A stretch of 55,931 bases of DNA, taken from a filamentous cyanobacterium CCT1 (GTDB taxonomy: Bacteria > Cyanobacteriota > Cyanobacteriia > Phormidesmidales > Phormidesmidaceae). Location of the stretch: positions 1-55,931 of the forward strand of contig PYER01000007.1 in the NCBI GenBank assembly GCA_003017855.1. Reading direction: 5' to 3'. Position numbers and translations under genes: made by a program. Position 1 is the first letter of the stretch. The number at the start of each line of letters is the position of its first letter. The notes beneath the pieces are model-generated. The model did no database searches and was not told the DNA's origin. It saw only the letters and a list, made by a program, of their open reading frames with translations. Below, piece by piece: positions 18,623 through 26,897 of the stretch.

Positions 18623-18677
18623 TAATCAGCATTTGGCAGCATAAGTTGACCAACGTGCTTTGAATAGAACAAGCAGC

Positions 18678-19682
18678 CTAACCCCCTTGTCTATCATTGA
18701 TCAACTTTTTATTACGCAGTACTGGTCCCTTTAAACTTGAAAAGATTGCATCGGCTAGTACTTTTTGGCCAGCCTCGGTTGTGTGAATTTCATCTCTATA
18801 GATGTTGATGCCACGGCTGATAGACTCTCGGTAGAATGGCTCTGAGGAAATTGCTGAAATACCCAATTGCTCACATAATTCGATAATCTTGTAATGTCCC
18901 TCTTTGAACTGTCCTAATTCCAGTTCCTGTTTCTCTAAGTGCAAAAAAACTATTACTGTTTGAGATTCGGTCCTAGCTAAGGTTAGAAAGTCCTTCAAAT
19001 CTTGTAACCCTTGCTCAATGTCCTCTGAACTAGCCTTCTGGGTTGCAGCCTGGCTTTCATCGTGGTTTTCATTTCTTCTAACTACCCACTTATTCCAAAA
19101 CATGGGTAAATAACGGCTTAGAGCTTCTGTGAGTGCAGATTTAGGACGACGGACTGGGTGAGTATTCAAGTTAAGGGGGGCAAAGGAAGGGTTGTCGGCA
19201 TAATCATCACTAGATAGTACTAGCAGGACAATATTGGCATCAAAGAAACCATACTCCTTTGCGTAGGCTAACCAATTACCTGGCCCCCAGCTTCCTGCCG
19301 ATATGTTACCAACGGTTACCTGCCTATTTTGGCTCTGGGCTATCTGCTGCGAAAGCAGCGTTGTCGCTAAATTTTCATGACCGATTTGGCTGCCCCCGTT
19401 TAAAACTGAGTCCCCAAACACCATAACTCTGATCTCATCAGAACCTGAGTACTTAGCAGGAAAATCTTCTGATCGCATTCCATACTGGTTGATGAGAATA
19501 TGATTGCCAAAACGGTAGACATCCTGCCCAGGCCTAAACATATACTCGATGGTAGGATGCTTAATTGTCAAAGGCGGTGTGCCTAGCCCGAGGGCAAAGC
19601 GGACAAAAAGTTCTCCTGCCAAAATTACAGCTAGCGACACGCTAAAGATGAGTGCGATCTTACCAAGTTTTATTGGCATCAT
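18678..19682 (-). CDS. Membrane-anchored SGNH/GDSL-type hydrolase
   Basis: A 334-residue esterase-like protein with one N-terminal membrane segment (residues about 8-30) that places the catalytic domain outside the cytoplasm. Block I is VMVFGDSVLNGGS (nucleophile Ser92), block II is ISAGSWGPGN, and the catalytic dyad is Asp297 and His300 in YRDEIHTTEAGQ. In polysaccharide clusters such SGNH proteins often add or remove O-acyl groups; here that role is inferred from position. It runs opposite to the glycosyltransferase genes, and the insertion sequence separates them. Two ATG codons open the frame (MMPIK). Confidence 0.78.
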   Translation of the reverse strand: MMPIKLGKIALIFSVSLAVILAGELFVRFALGLGTPPLTIKHPTIEYMFRPGQDVYRFGNHILINQYGMRSEDFPAKYSGSDEIRVMVFGDSVLNGGSQIGHENLATTLLSQQIAQSQNRQVTVGNISAGSWGPGNWLAYAKEYGFFDANIVLLVLSSDDYADNPSFAPLNLNTHPVRRPKSALTEALSRYLPMFWNKWVVRRNENHDESQAATQKASSEDIEQGLQDLKDFLTLARTESQTVIVFLHLEKQELELGQFKEGHYKIIELCEQLGISAISSEPFYRESISRGINIYRDEIHTTEAGQKVLADAIFSSLKGPVLRNKKLINDRQGG

Positions 19683-19770
19683 AATGCCTACTTTATTTTA
19701 GAGCTATGTTTCTCAGTCAATAGAAGATAGCTCAGAAGTATAGTTTTGACACGGTAGCAAACTAAGGCAG

Positions 19771-20076
19771 CTAATGAATTGCCAAATCACAAATTAGCTG
19801 CCGAATCGCAACTTCATTCGAGGACGCAGTCGATTCATTTGGATTCACGACATAGGGGCGGCAGTCATAGTATTTTGTGGGCTGCTGCCCACCGTCAATG
19901 CTAACAATAGCTCGATATTGCCAGACATATTTCGTGCTGCGTTTAATGGTTTCAAGGCATATCTGTTGACTCACTAGATCTCGACAGAAGATGCTGGCGC
20001 TGGCATCAGCACTACAGGCCGGTAATCCTAATATCCAAATCAACCCGGCGATTGCCAAAATAAACGCTTTCACCAC
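19771..20076 (-). CDS. Small secreted or lipoprotein-like cysteine-rich protein
   Basis: A 101-residue protein of unknown function. The N-terminus is a signal sequence (VKAFILAIAGLIWILGLPAC). LPAC is a possible lipobox with Cys21 as the lipidated residue, although Pro at -2 is uncommon. The mature part has four cysteines (FCRDLVSQQIC, YYDC and LIC), suggesting two disulfides, and no domain I recognise. It lies 20 bases downstream of ubiD on the same strand and could share its transcript. It is probably periplasmic or outer-membrane attached. Confidence 0.55.
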   Translation of the reverse strand: MVKAFILAIAGLIWILGLPACSADASASIFCRDLVSQQICLETIKRSTKYVWQYRAIVSIDGGQQPTKYYDCRPYVVNPNESTASSNEVAIRQLICDLAIH

Positions 20077-20096
20077 TGCTTTACCTTTGGCTCAAT

Positions 20097-21608
20097 TTAC
20101 CTCAAGTCATAGCCAAACAAATTCGGGTCCACTTCGCCTAAGTTCAAATCGCTCAAGCCATACTCCGCCCAGCGGCTGTCCACCAGCGTTGCTGTCTCTG
20201 GGTCGGGGGTCAGCTCCTCACTCCAAGGCCGATCGGTTTCGGGATAGACCTTCGTCGTCGCATCAATACCCATACGGCTGCCCAGACCTGGCCTCTCCGT
20301 GGCAAAATCCAGCCGATCGAAAGGGTTATTGGGCAAGATGAACACATCGCGTACGGGGTCCACTTTCGAGGTCACCGCCCACATCACCTGACGGGGGTCA
20401 CGAATGTTGATCGCCTTATCGACCACAATCACAAACTTGGTATAGCTAAACTGGGGCAGCGCTGACCAGAAGGCTAGGGCCGCCCGCTTCGCCTGGCCCG
20501 GATACGACTTTTCGATCGAGAGCACCGCTGCTTTGTAGCTCAGGCCTTCCATCGGCAAAAAGAAGTCCTGAATTTCGGGTACCTGCTGGCGCAGGATGGG
20601 GTTGTAAATGCGGTTGAGGGCGATCGCCATCATGGCGTCTTCCTTCGGCGGGCGACCGCTAAAGGTGGTCATGTAGATCGGGTTTTTGCGGTGGGTCATA
20701 CAGTGGAACCGCAGCAGAGGCGCGGCTTCGTTGACGCCGCCATAGTAGCCAATGTGGTCGCCAGCGGGGCCATCGACGGCGGTTTCGCCAGGGGTGATGG
20801 TGCCCTCTAGCACGATTTCAGAGGCGGCAGGCACCTCAAGATCGACAGTTTTGCATTTGGCCAGACTCAGCCCCTTGCCCGCATACAGCCCGGCAAACAG
20901 CCATTCCGACAGGTCAATGGGCAGCGGCGTGGCGGCGGCGAGAATGACCAGCGGATGTACTCCGATCGCGATCGCCACCTCCAATTTTTTGCCCATCTCG
21001 GCGGCTTTGCGCAGGTGGCGGCTACAGCCCCGCACCGACAGCCACTGCACCGTCGCGGTATTTTTCGACTGCTGCTGAAGCCGGTAGACACCCACGTTAG
21101 GAATCTTGGTCTCCGGATCTTTGGTAATCATCAGCCCCAGGGTAATCACCTGGCCGGCATCGCCGGGGTAGACCCGCAGCAGAGGCATTTGGTTGAGATC
21201 CACCGCATCATCCTTAAGCACCACCTGCTGGCAGGGCGGCAGCAGATCGCGCACGGGCTTGGCCTTGACCACATCGAAAAGGGCTTTTCCCAAGTCAATC
21301 GCCTGGGAAAACTGCTTGGGGGGGCGGGGTTGGTAGAGCAGCGCTAGCTTTTCGCCCAGGGTTTCCAGCTCCGCCGGATGCTCCATACCCATGGCCCAGC
21401 ACACCCGCTCGACGGTACCCAGCACGTTGATGGCCAGCGGCATAGTCGCCCCCTGCACATTCTCAAACAGCAGCGCGGGGCCGCCGCCGAGCAGTAGGCG
21501 ATTGGCGATTTCAGCAATTTCAAGATCGGGGCTAACGGGGGCCGCAATGCGGCGCAGCTGCCCGCGCTGCTCCAGCAGGGTCAAAAATTGCTGTAGGTCT
21601 TTTGCCAT
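20097..21608 (-). CDS. ubiD: UbiD family decarboxylase
   Basis: A 503-residue prenylated-FMN-dependent decarboxylase. In bacteria UbiD removes the carboxyl group from 3-polyprenyl-4-hydroxybenzoate; in cyanobacteria a homologous step is thought to serve plastoquinone synthesis. The N-terminus (DLQQFLTLLEQRGQLRRIAAPVS) is the usual UbiD opening, shown by QFLTLLEQRGQL. Further landmarks are NVGVYRLQ, the metal/prFMN region GETAVDGPAGDHIGYYGG and the C-terminal GSRMGIDATTK. Its length matches the family. It is divergent from the lipoprotein gene at 21813, with 204 bases between the starts. No UbiX flavin prenyltransferase gene is in the window. Confidence 0.92.
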   Translation of the reverse strand: MAKDLQQFLTLLEQRGQLRRIAAPVSPDLEIAEIANRLLLGGGPALLFENVQGATMPLAINVLGTVERVCWAMGMEHPAELETLGEKLALLYQPRPPKQFSQAIDLGKALFDVVKAKPVRDLLPPCQQVVLKDDAVDLNQMPLLRVYPGDAGQVITLGLMITKDPETKIPNVGVYRLQQQSKNTATVQWLSVRGCSRHLRKAAEMGKKLEVAIAIGVHPLVILAAATPLPIDLSEWLFAGLYAGKGLSLAKCKTVDLEVPAASEIVLEGTITPGETAVDGPAGDHIGYYGGVNEAAPLLRFHCMTHRKNPIYMTTFSGRPPKEDAMMAIALNRIYNPILRQQVPEIQDFFLPMEGLSYKAAVLSIEKSYPGQAKRAALAFWSALPQFSYTKFVIVVDKAINIRDPRQVMWAVTSKVDPVRDVFILPNNPFDRLDFATERPGLGSRMGIDATTKVYPETDRPWSEELTPDPETATLVDSRWAEYGLSDLNLGEVDPNLFGYDLR

Positions 21609-21812
21609 GGTGCCGAAATAGTTGTAAACGAGTGTTAAGAGCTATCTTCATTATGGTGGAGATTGGGAGCAGTCCGGCAAAAATCGCGCCCTTACGTTGC
21701 GGCTGAAGGTAGTAGAGACAGCATGCGCAAGAACGCCATTGCTGCCACAATCGAGTATTACTATGGTCAATACCCGATTCAAATCTTTCAAATTTAAGGA
21801 TTTACTGGCTCG

Positions 21813-22553
21813 ATGGACAGGCGCAACCCAACCTTTCGCGTAATGCTCTCAAAATCCTTGCTGGGGCTGCTGGGGCTGGGAACCCTGGGCCTGACCGCCT
21901 GCAGCAATCGCCTCAACACCGCCGACATTGAAGCCAACATTCAGGCTGATATCGAACGTCAGGGACGGCGGTTGACCTTGCGCGAGGTGCGCTGCCCCGA
22001 TGATGTCAGCCGTCAGGCGGGGGCCTATTTCCGCTGCGTGGGGGAGCTAGACCCCGAAGGTACATTCACGATCAATGTGACTCAGCAGGACGACCAGGGT
22101 AACGTCACCTGGGAGATACCCAACTCAACGGTCATGCTCAACCTGCCCACGGTCGAAGACACGATTCAACAGGGGCTGTCTCAGGCCTTTGGCAAGCGGG
22201 CCTTAGTCGACTGCGGCACCGCTATTTACCGGATCAATCAGCCGGGCGATCGCTTTCAGTGTCAGGTCGTGGGCGGTCTTGAAACCGGGGCTAGCACCAT
22301 CGACTCGGTGCTGGTCAGAATTGACCCCGATGGTAATCTAAGTTGGCAAGAACTCCAGTCCGCCTCCACGGCGATGGTGCCCGTAGCGCTCAGCGGTGCC
22401 TCAACCGCCGCGGCGGTTGAAGCCCAGGCATCCTCTGCTCCCCCGGTCGATGGTGCCAGTCCGCAGGCCGCTCCGGCTGTCAAGACAACTACCGTGACTG
22501 GTCCTACGGGCCGGGTGATTAACCGTCCTTATCTACCAGGCGACAGTGACTAA
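21813..22553 (+). CDS. Lipoprotein with two DUF4333-like repeats
   Basis: A 246-residue predicted lipoprotein. The signal sequence ends in LTAC (Cys30), a standard lipobox; translation may instead start at the second Met (residue 11), which would give a more normal signal length. Two tandem modules follow, about residues 35-100 and 112-178. Each has a helix, a paired cysteine (VRCPDDV...FRCVG and VDCGTAIY...FQCQVV) and a VTWE/LSWQ end, as in DUF4333 proteins. The C-terminal 65 residues are Ala/Pro/Thr-rich and probably disordered. Function is unknown. Confidence 0.72.
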   Translation: MDRRNPTFRVMLSKSLLGLLGLGTLGLTACSNRLNTADIEANIQADIERQGRRLTLREVRCPDDVSRQAGAYFRCVGELDPEGTFTINVTQQDDQGNVTWEIPNSTVMLNLPTVEDTIQQGLSQAFGKRALVDCGTAIYRINQPGDRFQCQVVGGLETGASTIDSVLVRIDPDGNLSWQELQSASTAMVPVALSGASTAAAVEAQASSAPPVDGASPQAAPAVKTTTVTGPTGRVINRPYLPGDSD

Positions 22554-22710
22554 TATGGGAATAATAGAGATGCGAGCTCAATCTGTTTTGTTTAATCTGT
22601 TCTTAAAGCGCTAAATCCCATCCGTTAATGTGTGAGGCAGTGGCTTTCGATAGGCTTATCGTGGTGGACGCACCTGCTAGCACAACCAACTCCAACCTTA
22701 GTTCTGGGCT

Positions 22711-23403
22711 ATGACAACTGTTCTTGATTTTTTGGCAAAGGGTGGGCCGGTCATGGTGCCCATTGTGGGTTGCTCGGTGCTGACCATCGCCACCGCCCTG
22801 GAGCGCGCCCTGTTTTGGACTAAGCTGCTGCGTCGCGAAGACCAGGTGGTCAGCGAGGTGCTCGATGCCTCCCGCCGTGACCTCACCGAGGCTGCCGCGA
22901 TCGCGGCCCAGGCCCAGGACCTGCCGATTGGGCGGTTTTTGCTCGCGCCCCTGCGGCTCAAGCAGCCCTCCCCCGACACCTTTCGGCTGGCGATGGAAAC
23001 AACGGGCGATCGCGAGTTCGTCAAAATGCGCAAGGGCGACAAACTGCTCGAAACCATTGTGGCTGTAGCTCCCCTGCTGGGTCTGCTGGGCACAGTAACC
23101 GGCCTGATTGCCACCTTTGGCAACCTCAACATTGGCGGCGGCGGTACGGGGGACCAGGCAACAGCGGCAGCGGCGGGCATTGGTGAAGCGTTGATTACCC
23201 CCGCCGCGGGCATGATTGTCGCCATCATGGCGCTGCTGATCTTTCGCGTGCTGGTCAGCCTCCAGGCCCAGCAAATCGACTACTTTTCCGATGCTGGCAA
23301 CGAGCTAGAGCTGATCTACCGCCAGTACTGGTACGAGCCTGCCACTCTGGCCCCCGACAGTACCCGCCACGGCGACTTTGTCGGCACCCCAGAGCGAATG
23401 TAG
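22711..23403 (+). CDS. exbB: MotA/TolQ/ExbB family proton channel
   Basis: A 230-residue inner-membrane proton-channel subunit. ExbB pentamers with ExbD use proton flow to energise TonB-type outer-membrane transport or related machines. There are three hydrophobic segments: the N-terminal one (GGPVMVPIVGCSVLTIATALERALF), then APLLGLLGTVTGLIATF, and AAGMIVAIMALLIFRVLV. The last two carry the family's conserved small and polar residues (GTVTGLI, and TPAAGMIVA). The gene is followed 9 bases later by exbD. No TonB gene is seen nearby, so the energised partner is unknown. Confidence 0.88.
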   Translation: MTTVLDFLAKGGPVMVPIVGCSVLTIATALERALFWTKLLRREDQVVSEVLDASRRDLTEAAAIAAQAQDLPIGRFLLAPLRLKQPSPDTFRLAMETTGDREFVKMRKGDKLLETIVAVAPLLGLLGTVTGLIATFGNLNIGGGGTGDQATAAAAGIGEALITPAAGMIVAIMALLIFRVLVSLQAQQIDYFSDAGNELELIYRQYWYEPATLAPDSTRHGDFVGTPERM

Positions 23404-23412
23404 TAGCCTCCC

Positions 23413-23823
23413 ATGCGCTTCAAGTCCAAACTCAGCCCCAACCCGCCCCAGGTCGATCTGGTGCCCATGTTGACAGTCATGATGGGCATCCTGGCCTTCT
23501 TCGTCACTATCACCATGACCCTGGGCAGCGAAAGCCTCATTGAAGTCCAGCTGCCTGCCGAGCAGCAGGACAGTACCCCGCCACCCTTGCCCGCCGACCC
23601 GTTCATTGTGGAGCTAGTCGGCGAAAACCAGGTGCAGCTCAACGGACAGCCCATTGAGGTTGACGCCCTCAAGGGTCAGGTTGAGGCCTACCTGGGCCGC
23701 AATCCCGAAAACATCGTCTTTTTGCTGCCCAGTCAAGACCTTCCCTACGAGCAGGTCATGCAGTTTTTGGGCGAAATGCGCTCGGTGGGGGGCGATCGAG
23801 TCTCTTTAGCAATTGAAGAATAG
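23413..23823 (+). CDS. exbD: ExbD/TolR family protein
   Basis: A 136-residue single-span protein with a short cytoplasmic N-terminus, one membrane helix (about 14-35) and a periplasmic domain. VDLVPMLTVMMGILAFFV contains the conserved Asp that carries protons in ExbD/TolR, within the expected VDxxPMxxxxxxLxxFF pattern. The C-terminal ILPSQDLPYEQVMQFL-like end (FLLPSQDLPYEQV) is also typical. It is paired with exbB upstream and almost certainly co-transcribed. It ends facing the WcaI-like gene, with 55 bases between the stops. Confidence 0.87.
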   Translation: MRFKSKLSPNPPQVDLVPMLTVMMGILAFFVTITMTLGSESLIEVQLPAEQQDSTPPPLPADPFIVELVGENQVQLNGQPIEVDALKGQVEAYLGRNPENIVFLLPSQDLPYEQVMQFLGEMRSVGGDRVSLAIEE

Positions 23824-23832
23824 GCGTAGGAG

Positions 23833-23875
23833 GGTAAGCGACCGCCTGGGCCAAGGGAAATAGCGATCGCTCACC
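23833..23875. terminator. Possible bidirectional terminator between exbD and wcaI-like gene
   Basis: Between two convergent stops, GGTAAGCGA (23833-23841) can pair with TCGCTCACC (23867-23875), nine positions with one mismatch. The right arm includes part of an AGCGATCGCT palindrome. No T-run follows, so intrinsic termination is uncertain. Confidence 0.3.
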
Positions 23876-23878
23876 AAC

Positions 23879-25180
23879 CTACTTCTGCACCGGCTGTAGC
23901 GCCAGCACCACCTCCCCATCCAGCGGCTGCCGCTGAGGCGCAGTCAGCGCGTAGAACAGGGCCTCATAGCGGTCGATCGCGCGCTTAGCCGAGTAGTGCT
24001 CCAGCGCATACTGACGCCCCTGACGGGCCAACGCTTGGGCCTTTTCGGGCTGGTGATACAGGTCAAGAATTCCCCTGGCCAGAGCCGTCGGGTTCTCAGG
24101 TTCAACGACAATGCCGCCGCCGCTGGCCATTATCGCCTGAGCCGCCGTGCCGTGGGCCGGTACCGAAGCTAAGATGGGTCGACCGCTGGCCAGTAGCACC
24201 TGAGTTTTAGACGGCATGTTGAAGCCCACCACGCCCTGCTTCTGCAAAATTAGCCCCACATCGGCGGCGGCTAACATATCGGGCAGCTCGGTTCGGGGCA
24301 CAAAGGGCAACAGCAAAACGTTGGTCAGCCCCAGCTGCTGGCAAAATCGTTCGAGCACCGCCAGCTGTTTTCCTTCCCCCACAATCACCATGCGAATATC
24401 GGGGTAGGCGGCTAACGCCTGAGCGGCGCGAATAGCCGTTCTAATTCCCTGAGTTTCGGCAATATTGCCCGTGTAGAGCACCACAAACTTGTCCTGCAGC
24501 TGGTGGCGGCGGCGAAACTCGCTGCTAGCCTGGGGACGAGGCGTAATAAAATCGACATCGACCCAGTTCGAGATGGACACCATTTTGGCATCGGGTACCC
24601 CTTTGGCCAGCAGGTTATCGCGGAAGCCCTGGGCAATCACGCTGACGCGGGTGGCGCTATGGTAGGCAAATGACTCCAATAGCTCAAACAGGCGAATAGC
24701 CCAGGGGTTGCGGAGCAAGCCGGTTTGGACGGCAGCCTCAGGCAAAATATCCTGCAGGTTGAGTACGCTGGGGCACTGAAACAGCGTCTTGAGAATGGCG
24801 ACGGGCAGACAGGCCGGCAGCGATGGACTGGTGTTGAGAATAACGTCGGGACGCCAGCCCCCCAGAGCTGAAACCAGCGCTGGCCACAGGCTCAGGGTAA
24901 TGAAGCTCGACTCCAGCAGCAGTCGACCCACCAGCCCGCGTTTCTGGCAGGTCAGCACAAAGCAGCGTTGAATCGTAACGCCCTTGCGCTTTTCGGTCGC
25001 ATAGAGACGGCCGCGATACTGAGGATAAATACTGCGCTCAGGATAGTTGGGCATGGCGGTTATAACCCGCACCTGGTGGCCCCGAGCGGCCAGCCCCTCA
25101 GCCAGCTCAGTCATCAGTGGCGCAATACCAATAGGTTCAGGGTGGTAGTTATAAGAATAAATTAGAATTCGCATGGACAA
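23879..25180 (-). CDS. WcaI-like GT4 glycosyltransferase
   Basis: A 433-residue glycosyltransferase resembling the colanic-acid WcaI group. The N-terminus RILIYSYNYHPEPIGIAPL is nearly diagnostic, followed by VITAMPNYPERSIYPQYRGR. The donor domain begins KFVVLYTGNIAETQGIRT. NMPSKTQVLLASGRPILASV replaces the EX7E region, as in other WcaI-type enzymes. WcaI adds fucose in colanic acid; the cyanobacterial donor is unknown. It stands alone on the minus strand, outside the AT-rich polysaccharide island, with unrelated neighbours. Translation may start at either of the first two Met codons. Confidence 0.85.
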   Translation of the reverse strand: MSMRILIYSYNYHPEPIGIAPLMTELAEGLAARGHQVRVITAMPNYPERSIYPQYRGRLYATEKRKGVTIQRCFVLTCQKRGLVGRLLLESSFITLSLWPALVSALGGWRPDVILNTSPSLPACLPVAILKTLFQCPSVLNLQDILPEAAVQTGLLRNPWAIRLFELLESFAYHSATRVSVIAQGFRDNLLAKGVPDAKMVSISNWVDVDFITPRPQASSEFRRRHQLQDKFVVLYTGNIAETQGIRTAIRAAQALAAYPDIRMVIVGEGKQLAVLERFCQQLGLTNVLLLPFVPRTELPDMLAAADVGLILQKQGVVGFNMPSKTQVLLASGRPILASVPAHGTAAQAIMASGGGIVVEPENPTALARGILDLYHQPEKAQALARQGRQYALEHYSAKRAIDRYEALFYALTAPQRQPLDGEVVLALQPVQK

Positions 25181-25719
25181 CGCCTGCTTTAGAAACCACG
25201 TGCAAGATGTCTGTAGGGGGCGGTTTGGGGCTAGGGGGCTGTTGGGGCTTTAACTAGCCCAGATGGCTTTTGGCTCGCATTAAGGTCGGTACCTGGGTGC
25301 AGCGCCTGAGCGCCTGGTGGTTGATTTTGCTTAGCTTGCTTCTACTAAACTGAAGGCTCAGGGGGCAATCAGGAAGCCTTTGGGCGTCGTTTATAGAAGA
25401 TTGATGCATTACCTCGGTTAACCTCACAAAAGCTTTAGCCTCGGGAGGTAGCTGAAGGACTCGGCCAACATCCAGGTGCTCTAGCGATCGCTAAGGGAGT
25501 CATCAGCGCCACAAATCATCGATAAATTCAGCATACCCAGGCCCAATCGTTGGGTTAATGAGTAAATTCACAGAAAAACGTCTCGGTTGTGGTCGCCTCG
25601 CCTGGCCATATCTCCATGGCATCCGAGATTTTGCTGTAAGCTAAACTTCATTCAAGTTCAGAAGTGAAGTTCTACCTGTGGGAAAACTACAGATCCCGAG
25701 CTGAACTTGGTATATCACT
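25181..25719. other. 539-base divergent intergenic region with a G-rich tract
   Basis: No gene is recognised between the divergent WcaI-like and CIA30 genes. At 25216-25247 four G-tracts (5, 4, 5 and 4 Gs, spaced by 6, 3 and 5 bases) fit a G-quadruplex pattern on the plus strand. They lie about 36-67 bases upstream of the WcaI-like start. The rest should hold two promoters; none was assigned with confidence. Confidence 0.4.
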
Positions 25720-26814
25720 ATGGTTTGGAACCCTCTACGGCTGCTTAAAACACTGGCTCACTTCGATGTGGCCGGGCCTTTATCTCCAGTATTGAGAGGG
25801 TTGTCTGGGCTAGCTGATCCAGGTACCGCAATGACTCAGCCCCTCAACCCCGCCAGTCTAATACCGACCCCAGCCCAGCCGGGCGTATATCTGTTAGGCG
25901 CGACGACCGCCTGGGCCAATAGCCTAAACGAACCTTTGGGTTCACTGGGGTACAGGGTTGAGGCCCCGGGCCAGGACTCTGTACCGGCTGGTATGACGAA
26001 TGCTGCGCTGGTTGTTTGGTCAGCCGCTGGCCCTGAAGATAGCCTTCAGCCTTGGCTGGAGCAATTGGCGCAAACGACGACAGATCAGGAGGCCACCCTG
26101 ATCCATTTTCGGCAGCCTGACCCAGCGATTGCAGCCCTGTGGGGCAGCCTGGACGATGGGGTGATGGGAGGCGTCAGCAGCAGCCAGGTGCAGTGGCAGG
26201 AAGGTCTGCGGTTTGGGGGGCAGGTTTCTACGGCCAACAGCGGCGGGTTTGCCTCAATTCGCACTCGTAATCTCGAGCCGCCGCTCAGTTTGGGGCAGTG
26301 GCAGGGCACGGTGCTCTATGCCCAGGGCGATGGCCAACGCTACAAATGGATTCTGCGCGATAACCCCGGCTGGGATAGCCTGGCCTACTGCCATTCGTTT
26401 GATACCCAAGCCAACCAGCTAACCGTGGTCAAAATTCCGTTTTTAGAGATGGTGGCTACTCGCCGCGCCCGCACAGTGCCCGATGCCACCCCACTCAACC
26501 CGGCCCAGCTCCACTCAATGCAGCTGATGCTGAGCAAGTTTGAGTACGACGGCGAGCTAAATCCAGCCTTTCAACCTGGTTCTTTTGGGCTAACGCTGCA
26601 GCGCCTGGGGGTGTACCGTCAGGCGCCAAAGCCGCTGGTGGTGCTGCCTCAGCAAGGGTCTGAGGTCGCCCCACAGCTGACGGCGACCGGGCTGACGGGA
26701 GTGATTCCTCAAGGTACTGGGTTTGCGGTCATTGGTGCCAGCAGCAAATTGCCGCCGGAGATTAAACCTGCGGTGGTAGAGGCGATATTTCAGGCGGTGA
26801 ATCAGCCCACCTAG
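25720..26814 (+). CDS. CIA30-domain protein (NDUFAF1-like)
   Basis: A 364-residue protein with a CIA30 (complex I intermediate-associated protein 30) domain at about 135-305. Landmarks are LWGSLDDGVMGGVSSSQVQW, FGGQVSTANSGGFASIRTR and LGQWQGTVLYAQGDGQRYKW. In mitochondria CIA30/NDUFAF1 assists complex I assembly; cyanobacterial members may act on NDH-1 or in other pigment-membrane processes, which is unproven. The first ~130 residues contain VYLLGATTAWANSL and LVVWSAAG and look like a reduced Rossmann-type module. Many cyanobacterial CIA30 proteins carry a full NAD(P)-binding domain, and here the glycine-rich loop is not preserved. Confidence 0.8.
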   Translation: MVWNPLRLLKTLAHFDVAGPLSPVLRGLSGLADPGTAMTQPLNPASLIPTPAQPGVYLLGATTAWANSLNEPLGSLGYRVEAPGQDSVPAGMTNAALVVWSAAGPEDSLQPWLEQLAQTTTDQEATLIHFRQPDPAIAALWGSLDDGVMGGVSSSQVQWQEGLRFGGQVSTANSGGFASIRTRNLEPPLSLGQWQGTVLYAQGDGQRYKWILRDNPGWDSLAYCHSFDTQANQLTVVKIPFLEMVATRRARTVPDATPLNPAQLHSMQLMLSKFEYDGELNPAFQPGSFGLTLQRLGVYRQAPKPLVVLPQQGSEVAPQLTATGLTGVIPQGTGFAVIGASSKLPPEIKPAVVEAIFQAVNQPT

Positions 26815-26822
26815 GATAAAGG

Positions 26823-26882
26823 AGGGACCGGGTGTCTGCGCCTAAGCCTAGATCTATGTATTAGGACAGGCGCCCAGTCCCT
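26823..26882. terminator. Stem-loop between convergent CIA30 and DUF3318 genes
   Basis: AGGGACCGGGTGTCTG (26823-26838) pairs with CAGGCGCCCAGTCCCT (26867-26882): 16 positions with one mismatch and two G-U pairs, and a 28-base loop. It starts 8 bases after one stop and ends 15 bases before the other, so it is well placed as a bidirectional terminator. No T-run follows. Confidence 0.5.
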
Positions 26883-26897
26883 AAGTAGCTATGAGTT

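Noticed and set aside
22603-23274. 223-codon minus-strand open frame opposite exbB
   Set aside because: Antisense shadow of a clear proton-channel gene in GC-rich DNA; Gln/His-rich and without domains.
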